DNA from: Streptomyces sp. NRRL S-244
GTDB lineage: Bacteria > Actinomycetota > Actinomycetes > Streptomycetales > Streptomycetaceae
Reading direction: 5' to 3'
NCBI RefSeq assembly: GCF_000717915.1
Contig: NZ_JOCX01000022.1
Coordinates: 31,979 to 95,978 of the forward strand
DNA length: 64,000 nt
Shown here: piece after piece, positions 55,250 through 63,956 of the stretch
How the letters are laid out: each line of letters starts with the position of its first letter
How positions within the stretch are numbered: the first letter of the stretch is position 1
Program-made: the position numbers and the translations under genes
Notes under the pieces: generated by a model
Databases searched by the model: none
What the model was told of the DNA's origin: nothing
What the model saw: only the letters and a program-made list of their open reading frames with translations

Positions 55250-56779
55250 ATGTCCGCAGAGCCGCACCCCACGCTGCCGCCGGTACGGCTGCCCTCCGAT
55301 GCGGAACTGGCCCGCGACGCCCTCGTCGCCCCGCTGTTCGCCCGCGCCGTACGGCTGGCCCGCTGGGCGGGACCGCACACCCGCGTGGACGCCGGCGGTG
55401 AACTCGCCGCCGCGCAGCTGCCCGAGGCCGCCGCCGCGCTGGGCTTCGACCCCGCCGACGAGGAAGGCCCGGTGCTCGCGAGCCAGGCCTGGCGGGTGGC
55501 CGTGGACACCGGCCTCGTCGACGTGGCCGATCCGGACGACGTCGAGGACGGGGACGGGGACGGGGACGAGGAGTCCGGTACCGCCGTACCCGGCGAGGAC
55601 CTGGCCCTGGTGACCGGCGGCGCACCCGGCGAGGTGCTCGGCCTGTGGCTGGCGGCGCTGGACACCGTGCTCGCGGACGCGGCCGTGCCCGATCTGGACG
55701 ACCTCGTCGACGCGTTGGACGCGGGCGGCGAGATCGACTTCGACCGGCTGGACTGGAACCCGAGCCGCGAGGCGGACTTCCTCGACGGGGTCCTCGCCAA
55801 CCTCTACCTGCTCACCGTCTCCGAACACGGGGCCTCGGACGGGCCGATTCCGCTGCCGGTGCTCGCCGCCTCGATGGTCATCCCCGAAGACATGGGCGAG
55901 CCGACCGACGCCGTGCTCGAGCAGGTCTCGGACGCGATGATGCGCCTCGACGACCAGTTCCGGCAGCTGGAGCCGATCGGGCTCGTCGAGTTCCGGCCCG
56001 TGGACGAGGCGCTGATGGCGGAGGCGGACGACGAGGAGTTCGCCGCGGCCGGTTCTTCGGCCGGTTCCTCGGCCGGTTCGGCCCCCGGTTCGGACGCGGG
56101 CGAGGCCGACGACGAGGACGTCTCCCGGTACGGGCTGGTACGGCTGACCCCGCTCGGCCTGTACGGCATCCGCGCCCGCATGCTGGAGGCCGGGGTCACC
56201 GTCCCCGCCGTCGGCGAACTGGCCGACAAGGGCGCGGACGCCCTGCTCGACGCGGTCTCCGGATACCCCGAGGGCGCGGCCCAGGCCGAGATCGAGCAGT
56301 GGCTCGCCGGCCGCGAACTGCCCGACGCCGTAGCCGAACTGCTGGCCGCCGCCCGGGGCGCCGACGAGGGCGGTCCGCTGCGCCGACTGCGCTGCCAGCA
56401 GGCCCTCGCCCCGGCCGGTCCGGAAGCCGAGCAGGCGGTCCGCGCGGTGCTGGACGACCCGGAGCTCGGCGGGCTCGCCCGGGTCTGGCTCTCCGAGCGC
56501 GGGGTGGCCGACGTACCGGCGCCGGACGGGACCATGGTGTTCTGGCTGACCGTGGACACGATCGCGGCGCAGCTCGCGGCGGACGGGGACACGGAGGAAC
56601 TGCCGCTGCTGATGCGGTCGCTGACCGAGCACCACGCGGGGTTCTTCGACCAGGTCTGGCGGGTGGACCACCCGGCGACGGCGTACGTGCTGGAGGCGAT
56701 GGGCCGGATGCACCCGGACAAGAAGGCCGCCAAGGAGGCCCGCAAGGCGGCGTTCAAGGCCCGATCGCGCCAGACCTGA
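55250..56779 (+). CDS. Conserved acidic protein of unknown function
   Basis: The 509-residue protein is very acidic, with two disordered Asp/Glu/Ser/Gly stretches (DPDDVEDGDGDGDEE; AAAGSSAGSSAGSAPGSDAGEADDED). Between them lie mainly helical blocks, including a winged-helix-like part (RYGLVRLTPLGLYGIRARMLEAG). The C-terminus is basic (MHPDKKAAKEARKAAFKARSRQT). There is no signal peptide or membrane helix. A GAGGAG ribosome site lies before the ATG. I recognise no family with known function. Confidence 0.75.
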   Translation: MSAEPHPTLPPVRLPSDAELARDALVAPLFARAVRLARWAGPHTRVDAGGELAAAQLPEAAAALGFDPADEEGPVLASQAWRVAVDTGLVDVADPDDVEDGDGDGDEESGTAVPGEDLALVTGGAPGEVLGLWLAALDTVLADAAVPDLDDLVDALDAGGEIDFDRLDWNPSREADFLDGVLANLYLLTVSEHGASDGPIPLPVLAASMVIPEDMGEPTDAVLEQVSDAMMRLDDQFRQLEPIGLVEFRPVDEALMAEADDEEFAAAGSSAGSSAGSAPGSDAGEADDEDVSRYGLVRLTPLGLYGIRARMLEAGVTVPAVGELADKGADALLDAVSGYPEGAAQAEIEQWLAGRELPDAVAELLAAARGADEGGPLRRLRCQQALAPAGPEAEQAVRAVLDDPELGGLARVWLSERGVADVPAPDGTMVFWLTVDTIAAQLAADGDTEELPLLMRSLTEHHAGFFDQVWRVDHPATAYVLEAMGRMHPDKKAAKEARKAAFKARSRQT

Positions 56780-56862
56780 CGACGCGGGCGGAGGGGGGCG
56801 GACGGGGGCCGGACGGGGGCCGGACGGGGGCGGCCGCCGGGACCGTCAGGGATCCGGCCCCC

Positions 56863-56895
56863 CTTCGCGGGTAGTTCAGCCGCTGTTCACGTGCG
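56863..56895 (+). promoter_or_regulatory. PHO-box-like 11-bp direct repeats
   Basis: GTTCAGCCGCT (56874-56884) and GTTCACGTGCG (56885-56895) repeat head to tail with an exact 11-bp period. A weaker unit (CTTCGCGGGTA) lies before them. Streptomyces PhoP binds 11-bp direct repeats of GTTCACC type. The box lies 65 bp before a PhoX-like gene. Confidence 0.65.
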
Positions 56896-56959
56896 GACGG
56901 GAGCCTGTGCGCCGACGACCGCACGACAGGCGCACCACCTCCCCACCCCTGGAGACCCG

Positions 56960-58399
56960 ATGCCGCTCAGCCGTAGAGACTTCACCGCCCGCACCGTCAT
57001 CGCCGGCGCGGGAGTCGCGCTCACCGGGACGGTCGGCGCACTCGCCACCGCCCCGGGAGCGCTGGCGGCCGACGACAGCACCCGGCGCGACGAGCACGGC
57101 CGGCCCTGCGAGCCCGGCTACGGCCCGCTCCTCGCGGACCCGGCCGGACTGCTCGCCCTCCCCGCCGGATTCAGCTACCGCGTGATCACCCACAGCGGGG
57201 TCACCACCCTCGACTCGGGCGAGTCCACCCCGTCCAACCACGACGGCACGGCCGCCTTCGAGGGCCACCGCGGGGTCACCCTCCTCGTCAACAACCACGA
57301 GCTCAAGGGCAAGCGGGCGGACTGGGCGCACCCCGTCCCGCTCACCGAGGGCCTCGTCTACGACCCGGCCGCGGCCGGCGGCTGCACGGTCGTCGAGGTC
57401 CGGCGCGGCGGCGAGGTCGCCGAATGGGTGGGCATCGCCGGTACGTCCACCAACTGCGCGGGCGGGGCCACCCCCTGGGACACCTGGCTGACCTGCGAGG
57501 AGACCGAGGACCTCGCCGGCAAGAACGGTATGACCAAGGACCACGGCTACGTCTTCGAGGTCGACCCGCACGACCGCCGCGCCAACCGCGACCCGAAGCC
57601 GGTCAAGGCCTTCGGCCGGTACGCGCACGAGGCCGTGGTCATCGACCCGCGCCACGGCCACGCGTACCTGACCGAGGACGCCTCCGGCCCCAACGGGCTG
57701 CTCTACCGCTGGACCCCGCCGAGCGGCTTCCGCCACGGGCGCGGCAAGCTCCGTACCCTCGCGGCCGACGCCGGCGTGCTCGCCGCCGCCAAGTGCTTCG
57801 ACAGCGCGGGCCGGTTCGTCGACGACCTCTCGCGCGCGACGAAGACCGGCACCGTCTACGGGGTCGACTGGGTGACCGTGCCGGACCGCGACGCGCGGAC
57901 GGTGCCCGTGCGCAAGCAGTTCGGGGAGGGCGCGGTGACCCGCGCCCGCAAGCTGGAGGGCATGTGGTGGGCCGACGGGGGCACGTACTTCGTCTCCTCG
58001 TACGCCCGTGAGGAGAGCCCGGGCGCGGCCCACGACGGCCAGGTGTGGTTCTACGACCCGAAGCGGCGCACGATCCGGCTGACGGTGGTGCTCGGGGTGA
58101 ACGCCGACCCGGCCCAGGACGGCTCCTTCGACGGCCCCGACAACATCACGGTCTCCCCCTACGGCGGCCTGGTCATCGCGGAGGACGGCAGCGGCCTGCA
58201 GCACCTGTTCGGCGCGACCGAGTCGGGGCGTACGTACCCGCTGGCGCGCAACGAGCTGAACATGGGGACGGCGGAGGAGCCGGAGTACTCCGAGTTCACC
58301 GGTGTCTGCTTCTCCCCGGACGGGCGCACGCTGTTCGCCAACATCCAGGACCCGGGCATCATGCTGGCCATCACCGGGCCTTGGCGCCGCGCGCACTGA
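56960..58399 (+). CDS. Tat-exported PhoX-like (DUF839) protein
   Basis: The 479-residue protein starts with a twin-arginine signal (PLSRRDFTARTVIAGAG). A PhoX-type beta-propeller follows: YRVITHSGVTTLDSG, VNNHELKG, LTCEETEDLAGKNGMTKDHGYVFEVDP, FGRYAHEAVVIDPR, LTEDAS and FDGPDNITVSPYGG. Glu/Asp residues in these segments match calcium/iron ligands of PhoX phosphatases. It is shorter than full-length PhoX, so phosphatase activity is likely but not certain. GGAG precedes the ATG, and the upstream PHO-box-like repeat suggests phosphate-starvation control. Confidence 0.87.
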   Translation: MPLSRRDFTARTVIAGAGVALTGTVGALATAPGALAADDSTRRDEHGRPCEPGYGPLLADPAGLLALPAGFSYRVITHSGVTTLDSGESTPSNHDGTAAFEGHRGVTLLVNNHELKGKRADWAHPVPLTEGLVYDPAAAGGCTVVEVRRGGEVAEWVGIAGTSTNCAGGATPWDTWLTCEETEDLAGKNGMTKDHGYVFEVDPHDRRANRDPKPVKAFGRYAHEAVVIDPRHGHAYLTEDASGPNGLLYRWTPPSGFRHGRGKLRTLAADAGVLAAAKCFDSAGRFVDDLSRATKTGTVYGVDWVTVPDRDARTVPVRKQFGEGAVTRARKLEGMWWADGGTYFVSSYAREESPGAAHDGQVWFYDPKRRTIRLTVVLGVNADPAQDGSFDGPDNITVSPYGGLVIAEDGSGLQHLFGATESGRTYPLARNELNMGTAEEPEYSEFTGVCFSPDGRTLFANIQDPGIMLAITGPWRRAH

Positions 58400-58424
58400 C
58401 GCCCGGTTTCACGATCGACGGCTG

Positions 58425-58451
58425 CGCCGCCGCCCTCACTGGGCGGCGGCG
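58425..58451. terminator. Hairpin between the PhoX-like gene and a small reverse gene
   Basis: A perfect 11-bp stem (CGCCGCCGCCC / GGGCGGCGGCG) with a 5-nt loop overlaps the last codons of the minus-strand small gene. Confidence 0.65.
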
Positions 58452-58621
58452 ACCTCGGCGACATCGGTGCGGCTGGCGGCGGCCCATTCCTCCAGGAGGA
58501 ACTCATACGCCTCGGAGGGCCACTCGTCGTCCACCCGGGTCTCGACGAGGTGCCGTATCGCCTCGTTCGCCTCTGCGGCGGACGGGCGGGCGGGACCCGC
58601 GGGCCGGAGTGTGCTGTACAT
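58436..58621 (-). CDS. Small protein of unknown function
   Basis: A 61-residue product (starting MYSTLRPAGP) with a Pro/Ala-rich start and a helical acidic body (EAIRHLVETRVDDEWPSEAYEFLLEEWAAA). No motif is recognised. It is placed between two convergent or same-strand genes with no overlap, and codon use looks normal for the genome. Confidence 0.5.
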   Translation of the reverse strand: MYSTLRPAGPARPSAAEANEAIRHLVETRVDDEWPSEAYEFLLEEWAAASRTDVAEVAAAQ

Positions 58622-58733
58622 GCTTTCAAGGCTACGGGCGGGCACTGACAGTCACCCACCGATTAAGGGTGGAATCCATCACCTCGACCCTCCGGCCGAC
58701 GGTCACGGTCGCTCCATGTGCCCGCCCACCTGC

Positions 58734-59996
58734 TCAGAGTGTCTGCGAGCCGGGCTTGACCATCCCGCGCACTGTGCGGGACTTCACAAACTCTCCGATG
58801 GCCGTCATCTCCCATTCGCCCGAGAACTGGCGAATCAGTTTGGCCATCATGACCCCGGTCTGCGGTTCGGCACCGGTGAGGTCGAAGCGCACCAGCTCCT
58901 CCCCGCTCGCCGCGTCGATCAGGCGGCAGTAGGCCTTGGCGACCTCGGTGAACTTCTGGCCGGAGAAGGAGTTGACGGTGAAGACCAGGCCCGTGGCCTC
59001 GGCGGGCAGCCGCCCGAGGTCCACGACGATCACCTCGTCGTCCCCGGCGCCCTCGCCGGTGAGGTTGTCGCCCGAGTGCTTGATGGCGCCGCCCAGGATG
59101 GACAGCTTGCCGAAGTAGCAGCTGTCGATGTGGTTGCGCTGCGGGCCGTAGGCGATCACGGAGGCGTCGAGGTCGATGTCCCGGCCGCGGAACGCCGGCT
59201 CCCAGCCCAGGCCCATCTTCACCTGGGAGAGCAGCGGGCGGCCGTTCTTGACGAGGGACACGGTCTGGTTCTTCTGGAGGCTGACCCGGCCCTTGTCGAG
59301 GTTGATCTTCCCGGTGCCGGGCGCGGCGGCCGGGGCGGCTGCCGGGGCGGCGGTGGGGGCGGTCGGCGGGGCCGCGGGGAACGACGGGGTCGTCGGGGCG
59401 CTCGGCGTTCTCGGAGCGCTCGGCGTACTCGGCCAGGACGAAGGGGAAGGCGCGGCCGGGGCCTGCGGGGCGGCCGCGGGCGGCGGGGTGGGCTCCTCGT
59501 CCACGGAGACCCCGAAGTCCGTCGCGATCCCGGCGAGGCCGTTCGCGTACCCCTGGCCGACCGCGCGCACCTTCCACACGCCGCCGCGCTGGTAGACCTC
59601 GACGACCACGAGCGCGGTCTCGGCGCCCAGCTGCGGCGGGGTGAAGGAGGCGATCACCGCGCCGGTCTCGGCGTGCCGCACGGTGGCGGTGGGCTCGATG
59701 CCCTGGAACGTCTGACCGGCGGCGTCGGGGCTGGCCGTGACCACGATCCGCTCGATGCCCGGCGGCAGGGCGCCCGTGTCCACGGTGATCGAGTCCGGCG
59801 CCGCCCCGCCGCCGGACCGGTAGCTGACACCGGGCCCGGACGGCTGGTTGTAGAAGATGAAGTCGGCGTCGGAACGCACCTTGCCGTCCGCCGCGAGGAG
59901 CAGCCCCGACACGTCGAGCCGCACCGGGGCAGCCACGTCCACCGTCACACGGACGGTGTTGAGCGGCAGGTTGGAACCTGGGGTCATAGCGGTCAT
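58734..59996 (-). CDS. TerD family protein with two TerD domains
   Basis: The 420-residue protein has a TerD-like domain at about residues 1-165 (NTVRVTVDVAAPVRLDVSGLLLAADG, SDADFIFYNQP, WKVRAVGQGYANGLAGIATDFGV). A ~65-residue Pro/Ala/Ser/Thr linker follows, then a second TerD domain (SLQKNQTVSLVKNG, KMGLGWEPAF, DIDLDASVIAYG, IKHSGDNLTGEGAGDDEVIVVDL, GLVFTVNSFSGQKFTEV). TerD domains bind calcium through Asp-rich loops and occur in stress/tellurite systems. A second ATG at 59987 is an alternative start; neither has a clear ribosome site. Confidence 0.9.
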   Translation of the reverse strand: MTAMTPGSNLPLNTVRVTVDVAAPVRLDVSGLLLAADGKVRSDADFIFYNQPSGPGVSYRSGGGAAPDSITVDTGALPPGIERIVVTASPDAAGQTFQGIEPTATVRHAETGAVIASFTPPQLGAETALVVVEVYQRGGVWKVRAVGQGYANGLAGIATDFGVSVDEEPTPPPAAAPQAPAAPSPSSWPSTPSAPRTPSAPTTPSFPAAPPTAPTAAPAAAPAAAPGTGKINLDKGRVSLQKNQTVSLVKNGRPLLSQVKMGLGWEPAFRGRDIDLDASVIAYGPQRNHIDSCYFGKLSILGGAIKHSGDNLTGEGAGDDEVIVVDLGRLPAEATGLVFTVNSFSGQKFTEVAKAYCRLIDAASGEELVRFDLTGAEPQTGVMMAKLIRQFSGEWEMTAIGEFVKSRTVRGMVKPGSQTL

Positions 59997-60049
59997 GCCC
60001 GGAGAACGACCGGAGGTGCTTTGCCGTTCCCTTACCCTCGCGGCAGATT

Positions 60050-60271
60050 TCAGCGCCGGTTGCGGGGGTGGTTCTTCGCCGCCCGCTCGTTGCCGAACTT
60101 GTACGCGCCCGTCCAGCGGGCCATCACGAGCTGCGCGTCGCCGGACTCCACCTCGGCGAGGAACTTCTCGGCCCGGCCGCCGCGCAGGGTGCCCGCTGCC
60201 CGCCCCCGGTGCGTGATGACCACGCTCCCGTCGGCGCGCTGTTCGTACGTGAATCCGTGAGGTCTCGGCAT
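60050..60271 (-). CDS. Small basic conserved protein
   Basis: The 73-residue product (starting MPRPHGFTYEQRADG) has a beta-type start and a basic helical end (FLAEVESGDAQLVMARWTGAYKFGNERAAKNHPRNRR). No known domain is recognised. It may be a nucleic-acid-binding or structural small protein. There is no strong ribosome site, so the call is moderate. Confidence 0.6.
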   Translation of the reverse strand: MPRPHGFTYEQRADGSVVITHRGRAAGTLRGGRAEKFLAEVESGDAQLVMARWTGAYKFGNERAAKNHPRNRR

Positions 60272-60312
60272 GTCCGGCAGCCTGCCCCGGGCGGCCGGGG
60301 CGGGCAACGGAT

Positions 60313-61842
60313 TTACGGGGCGGGGGGCGTGACCCGGCGCGGCAGGCCCAGCGGGTTCGCCTCGCGCAGCTCCGCCGGAAGCAGCGGGTCCGGCACCGAC
60401 TGGTAGACCACCGGCCGCAGCCAGCGCTCGACGGCCGTGCCGCCGACCGAGGTCGAGTGCGAGGTCGCCGCCGGGTACGGGCCGCCGTGGTGCTGGGCCG
60501 GGGCCACCGCGACCCCGGTCGGCCAGCCGTTGACCAGGATCCGCCCGGCCAGCGCCGTGACCTGCGCGATCAGCTCCGCCGCCGGGCCCGGGCCGCCGTC
60601 GGCCTCGGCCGCCGAGAGCTGGAGCGTGGCGCTCAGGTTCCCGGGGAGCCGGCCGAGCACCGACCCGGCTTCGCCCTGGTCCGCGTACCGTACGACCACG
60701 GTCACCGGTCCGAAGCACTCCTCCAGCAGCACCTCGTACGCGCCGCCCTCCAGCAGGCTCCCGGCCGGCACGGTCAGGTACCCCGCGCCGACGGTGTGCT
60801 CGCCGCCGGAGCCGGGGGTGACGGGCGCGGAGACGCCGGGCAGCGCGGCCCGCTCGCGTACGCCGGAGATGAAGTTCTCCCGCATCCGGTGGTCGAGCAG
60901 GACACCCGGCTCGGTCTCGCCGAGCGCCTTCGTCAGCGCGCCGGTGAGCCGGTCGCCGTCCGCGCCCTCGGGGACCAGGACCAGGCCCGGCTTGACGCAG
61001 AACTGGCCGACCCCGAGGGTGACCGAGCCCGCGAGTCCGGCGGCGATCTCCTCGGCGCGCTCGGCGGCGGCCGCGGGCGTGACCACGACGGGGTTGAGGG
61101 AGCCGAGTTCGCCGTGGAACGGGATGGGCACGGGCCGGGCGGCGGCCGCGTCGAACAGCGCCCGGCCGCCCCGGATGGAACCGGTGAATCCGGCGGCGGA
61201 GACGAGCGGGTGGCGGATCAGCTCCAGGCCCGCGTCGAACCCGTGGACGACGGCGACCACTTCGGCGGGCAGCCCGGCCGCCACGGCCGCCCGGCGCAGC
61301 AGCGAGGCGCACAGCTCGGAGGTGGCGGGGTGGTCGGGGTGCGCCTTGACGACCACCGGGCAGCCGGCGGCCAGCGCGCTCGCGGTGTCCCCGCCGGGGA
61401 CGGAGAACGCGAGGGGGAAGTTGGAGGCGGCGTAGACCGCGACCACGCCCAGCGGCACCTTGTAGCGGCGCAGCTCGGGGCGCGGCGGGACGGCGCCGGG
61501 ATCGGGGCGGTCGATGCGGATGTCGAGGTACGCGCCCTCGTCCACGGCGTCGGCGAAGGCCCGCAGCTGGCCGGTGGTACGGGCGAGTTCGCCGGTGAGC
61601 CGGCCGGGCCCGAGGGCGGTCTCGGCGTCGGCGGCCTCGATCACGTGGGCCGCGGCCTCGTCGAGCAGCCCGGCGGCCGCGCGCAGGAAGGCCGCGCGGG
61701 CGGTGCGGTCGGCGAGGGCGGCGCGGGCCGCGTGGGCGGCGCGTACGGCCTCGTCCACCTCGCCGGACGTGGCTTCGACGGCAACTTGTTCGCGCTGCTT
61801 CCCGGTGCGGGGGTCCACACTCCAGACTGGTGTTGCTGCCAT
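60313..61842 (-). CDS. Aldehyde dehydrogenase (alpha-ketoglutarate semialdehyde dehydrogenase-like)
   Basis: The 509-residue protein has ALDH motifs: the cofactor region VVAVYAASNFPLAFSVPGGD, Glu in FHGELGSLNPVVV (general base) and the nucleophile Cys in GQFCVKPG. The pattern and the late block APAQHHGGPYPAATSHSTSVG fit the ketoglutarate-semialdehyde group that closes oxidative sugar-acid and hydroxyproline catabolism. Substrate is inferred. It is divergent from an IclR regulator, with a palindrome between them. Confidence 0.88.
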   Translation of the reverse strand: MAATPVWSVDPRTGKQREQVAVEATSGEVDEAVRAAHAARAALADRTARAAFLRAAAGLLDEAAAHVIEAADAETALGPGRLTGELARTTGQLRAFADAVDEGAYLDIRIDRPDPGAVPPRPELRRYKVPLGVVAVYAASNFPLAFSVPGGDTASALAAGCPVVVKAHPDHPATSELCASLLRRAAVAAGLPAEVVAVVHGFDAGLELIRHPLVSAAGFTGSIRGGRALFDAAAARPVPIPFHGELGSLNPVVVTPAAAAERAEEIAAGLAGSVTLGVGQFCVKPGLVLVPEGADGDRLTGALTKALGETEPGVLLDHRMRENFISGVRERAALPGVSAPVTPGSGGEHTVGAGYLTVPAGSLLEGGAYEVLLEECFGPVTVVVRYADQGEAGSVLGRLPGNLSATLQLSAAEADGGPGPAAELIAQVTALAGRILVNGWPTGVAVAPAQHHGGPYPAATSHSTSVGGTAVERWLRPVVYQSVPDPLLPAELREANPLGLPRRVTPPAP

Positions 61843-61880
61843 GGCGCACTGCCTCCTGGATCTCGCTGACCCGCGCGGTG

Positions 61881-61900
61881 GCGTTCAGTATTCTGAACGC
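61881..61900. promoter_or_regulatory. IclR-type operator palindrome
   Basis: GCGTTCAG-TATT-CTGAACGC has perfect 8-bp arms around a 4-bp centre. It lies in the 146-bp divergent region between the aldehyde dehydrogenase (start 61842) and the IclR gene (start 61989). A CCGTTCCG direct repeat lies nearby at 61900 and 61926. Confidence 0.75.
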
Positions 61901-61988
61901 CGTTCCGATGGATGGATGATCACATCCGTTCCGGACTCTATTTCCGGGTCTTCCGCGTTGACAAGGGACAAGAGGGGCAAGAAGGCGA

Positions 61989-62846
61989 ATGACCACTGGT
62001 GAACCGGGCGGATCCGGCGCGCGATCGGAGGGGTCCGAGGGGTCTGAGGGGGCCGAGGGGTCCGAGGGGGCTGAAGAGTCCCAGGGTCCGGGAGCGCCGG
62101 CGGCCGTCAAATCGGCCGTCCGTACGGTCCTGTTGCTGGAGCACTTCGCGGCGCGGCCCGGACTGCACAGCCTGGCCGACATCCAGCACGACCTCTCGCT
62201 GCCCAAGTCCAGCCTCTACATGCTGCTGCGCACCCTGGTGAACCTGGGGTGGGTGGAGACGGACGCGACGGGCACGCGGTACGGCATCGGCGTACGGGCC
62301 CTGCTGGTCGGCAGCTCGTACATCGACGGGGACGAGGTCGTCGCCGCGGCCCGCCCGACCCTGGACCGGCTCTCGGACGACACGACCGAGACCATCCACC
62401 TGGCCCGGAGGGACGGCACGAGCGTGGTCTACCTGGCCACCCGCCCGTCCCAGCACTACCTGCGGCCGTTCACGCGGGTCGGCCGGCGGCTGCCCGTGCA
62501 CTCGACCGCGCTGGGCAAGGCGCTGCTGGCGACCCACTCCGACGAGGAGGTGCGGGCGCTGCTGCCGCGGCGGCTGGAGGCGGTCACCGAGCACACGATC
62601 ACCGACCGGGAGCGGCTCGTGGAGGAGCTGGCGCTGGTACGGGAGCAGGGTTACGCGGTGGACCGGGAGGAGAACACGCTCGGGCTGCGCTGCTTCGGGG
62701 TCGCGGTGCCGTACCGGACGCCGGCCCGGGACGCGGTGAGCTGCTCGGTGCCGGTGGCCCGGCTGACGGCGGACCACGAACAGCGGATCAAGGCGTCGCT
62801 GTTCGAGGCGCGGGACCGGCTGTCGGTGGCGACCCGGCGCATGTGA
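61989..62846 (+). CDS. IclR family transcriptional regulator
   Basis: The 285-residue protein has a Ser/Glu/Gly-rich N-terminal tail of 9-bp repeats, then a winged helix (AVRTVLLLEHFAARPGLHSLADIQHDLSLPKSSLYMLLRTL). The IclR effector-binding GAF-like domain follows (VLATRPS, GRRLPVHSTALGKALLA, GYAVDREENTLGLRCFGVAVPY). It probably controls the divergent dehydrogenase in response to a small organic acid. The ATG at 61989 is used, but translation could begin later since the repeat tail is not conserved in the family. Confidence 0.9.
   Translation: MTTGEPGGSGARSEGSEGSEGAEGSEGAEESQGPGAPAAVKSAVRTVLLLEHFAARPGLHSLADIQHDLSLPKSSLYMLLRTLVNLGWVETDATGTRYGIGVRALLVGSSYIDGDEVVAAARPTLDRLSDDTTETIHLARRDGTSVVYLATRPSQHYLRPFTRVGRRLPVHSTALGKALLATHSDEEVRALLPRRLEAVTEHTITDRERLVEELALVREQGYAVDREENTLGLRCFGVAVPYRTPARDAVSCSVPVARLTADHEQRIKASLFEARDRLSVATRRM
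62028..62081. repeat. Six 9-bp in-frame tandem repeats at the IclR N-terminus
   Basis: Six degenerate units of GAGGGGTCC (last one GAAGAGTCC) encode the SEG/AEG triplets of the N-terminal tail. Confidence 0.85.
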
Positions 62847-62865
62847 GGCGGCGGACGGGGAGGTT

Positions 62866-62885
62866 CCTCCCCCGGGCGGGGGAGG
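62866..62885 (+). terminator. Terminator after iclR
   Basis: A perfect 8-bp stem (CCTCCCCC / GGGGGAGG) with loop GGGC, 20 bp after the iclR stop. Confidence 0.6.
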
Positions 62886-62939
62886 CGGATCCCCTTTGCG
62901 GGGGAGGTGGCGGGGCGGCGGAGACGGGACCGTTGAGGC

Positions 62940-63956
62940 ATGACCACGCAAGCGGTGAACACGGACGAGACGGCGGGCACGAACGAGACGGCGGGCACGG
63001 ACGCGGCGCAGTCGACGGGCGCCGGCCCGGGCACCGGGCGCAGGATCCTGGGGGCGGCGGCTCTGGCCGCCACCGTGCCGTACCTGTGCCTCAAGGGCGC
63101 CTGGGTGGCGGGGAGCCGCATCGGGATACCGGACGGCAGCGTGCTGCTGGGACCCGGGATGTTCTTCAAGGTGGCGAACGCCGTCACGCTGGTCATGGAC
63201 GCGGCCGTCATCGTGCTCGTGCTGGTGTTCACCCGGCCCTGGGGCAGACGGGTGCCGTCATGGCTGCTGACCCTTCCGGTGTTCCTCGCCACCGGACTGC
63301 TCGTGCCGATCGTCGTGGCCTTCCCCGGCCAACTCCTCGTGAGGGCGGTGGGGCTGGGGCCGGACGCGGCCGCGCAGGCGGCCAGGGAGCCCTTCCTCGA
63401 CCCCTGGGTGTTCAACGTCGTGTACGGGGGTTTCATCGTGCAGGCCATGGCCCTGGCCGCGCTGTTCGTCCCTTACGCGCGGCAGCGCTGGGGCGGTCTG
63501 TGGCAGGGCGTCCAGGGGGAGCGGCTCCCGTCACCCACGGGGGTGGTGGCGGGAGCCGCGGCGGCGCTGGCCGTGGTCGTGGCAGTGGTGGAGTTCACCT
63601 GGGCCTTCGGGGGTACGGCCGGGCTCAGCCCGTCGCAGATCGCGCAGTTCAACCCCGAAACGGGCGTGGTGTTCGCCACCTACGGGATGTGCACGCTGGT
63701 CGCCGGGGCGGGAGCCGTGAACCTGGCCCGGGGCGGGGCCCGGCCGGCCCGGTGGGCGCTGGCCGTCGCGTGGACCGGGGCGGCGGCCGCGGCGAGTTGG
63801 GGGCTGTGGCTCCTGATCTCCTGCGCGGGCACCGTCGATCCCGCGAAGGCGGTCACCACCGGGATGGTCCTGACCTACGCTGGTCAAATGATCACCGGCC
63901 TGCTCGCCGCAGCCGTCCTGGTCCGGTTCCTCGCCTCACGCCGCCGCCCTGCGTGA
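62940..63956 (+). CDS. Polytopic membrane protein of unknown function
   Basis: The 338-residue protein has a Thr/Ala/Gly-rich hydrophilic start (DETAGTNETAGTDAAQ) followed by about eight hydrophobic segments (AAALAATVPYLCLKGAWVAG, VTLVMDAAVIVLVLVFTRPW, LTLPVFLATGLLVPIVVAF, and others). No transporter or enzyme motif is seen. It is likely an integral membrane protein specific to actinomycetes. The remaining bases to the end of the window (63957-64000) hold no visible gene. Confidence 0.75.
   Translation: MTTQAVNTDETAGTNETAGTDAAQSTGAGPGTGRRILGAAALAATVPYLCLKGAWVAGSRIGIPDGSVLLGPGMFFKVANAVTLVMDAAVIVLVLVFTRPWGRRVPSWLLTLPVFLATGLLVPIVVAFPGQLLVRAVGLGPDAAAQAAREPFLDPWVFNVVYGGFIVQAMALAALFVPYARQRWGGLWQGVQGERLPSPTGVVAGAAAALAVVVAVVEFTWAFGGTAGLSPSQIAQFNPETGVVFATYGMCTLVAGAGAVNLARGGARPARWALAVAWTGAAAAASWGLWLLISCAGTVDPAKAVTTGMVLTYAGQMITGLLAAAVLVRFLASRRRPA

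Noticed and set aside
60050..62206. Open frame of ~700 codons on the minus strand
   Set aside because: Only its last 73 residues look like a protein (kept as a small gene). The rest overlaps the aldehyde dehydrogenase out of frame and is Arg/Ala-rich.
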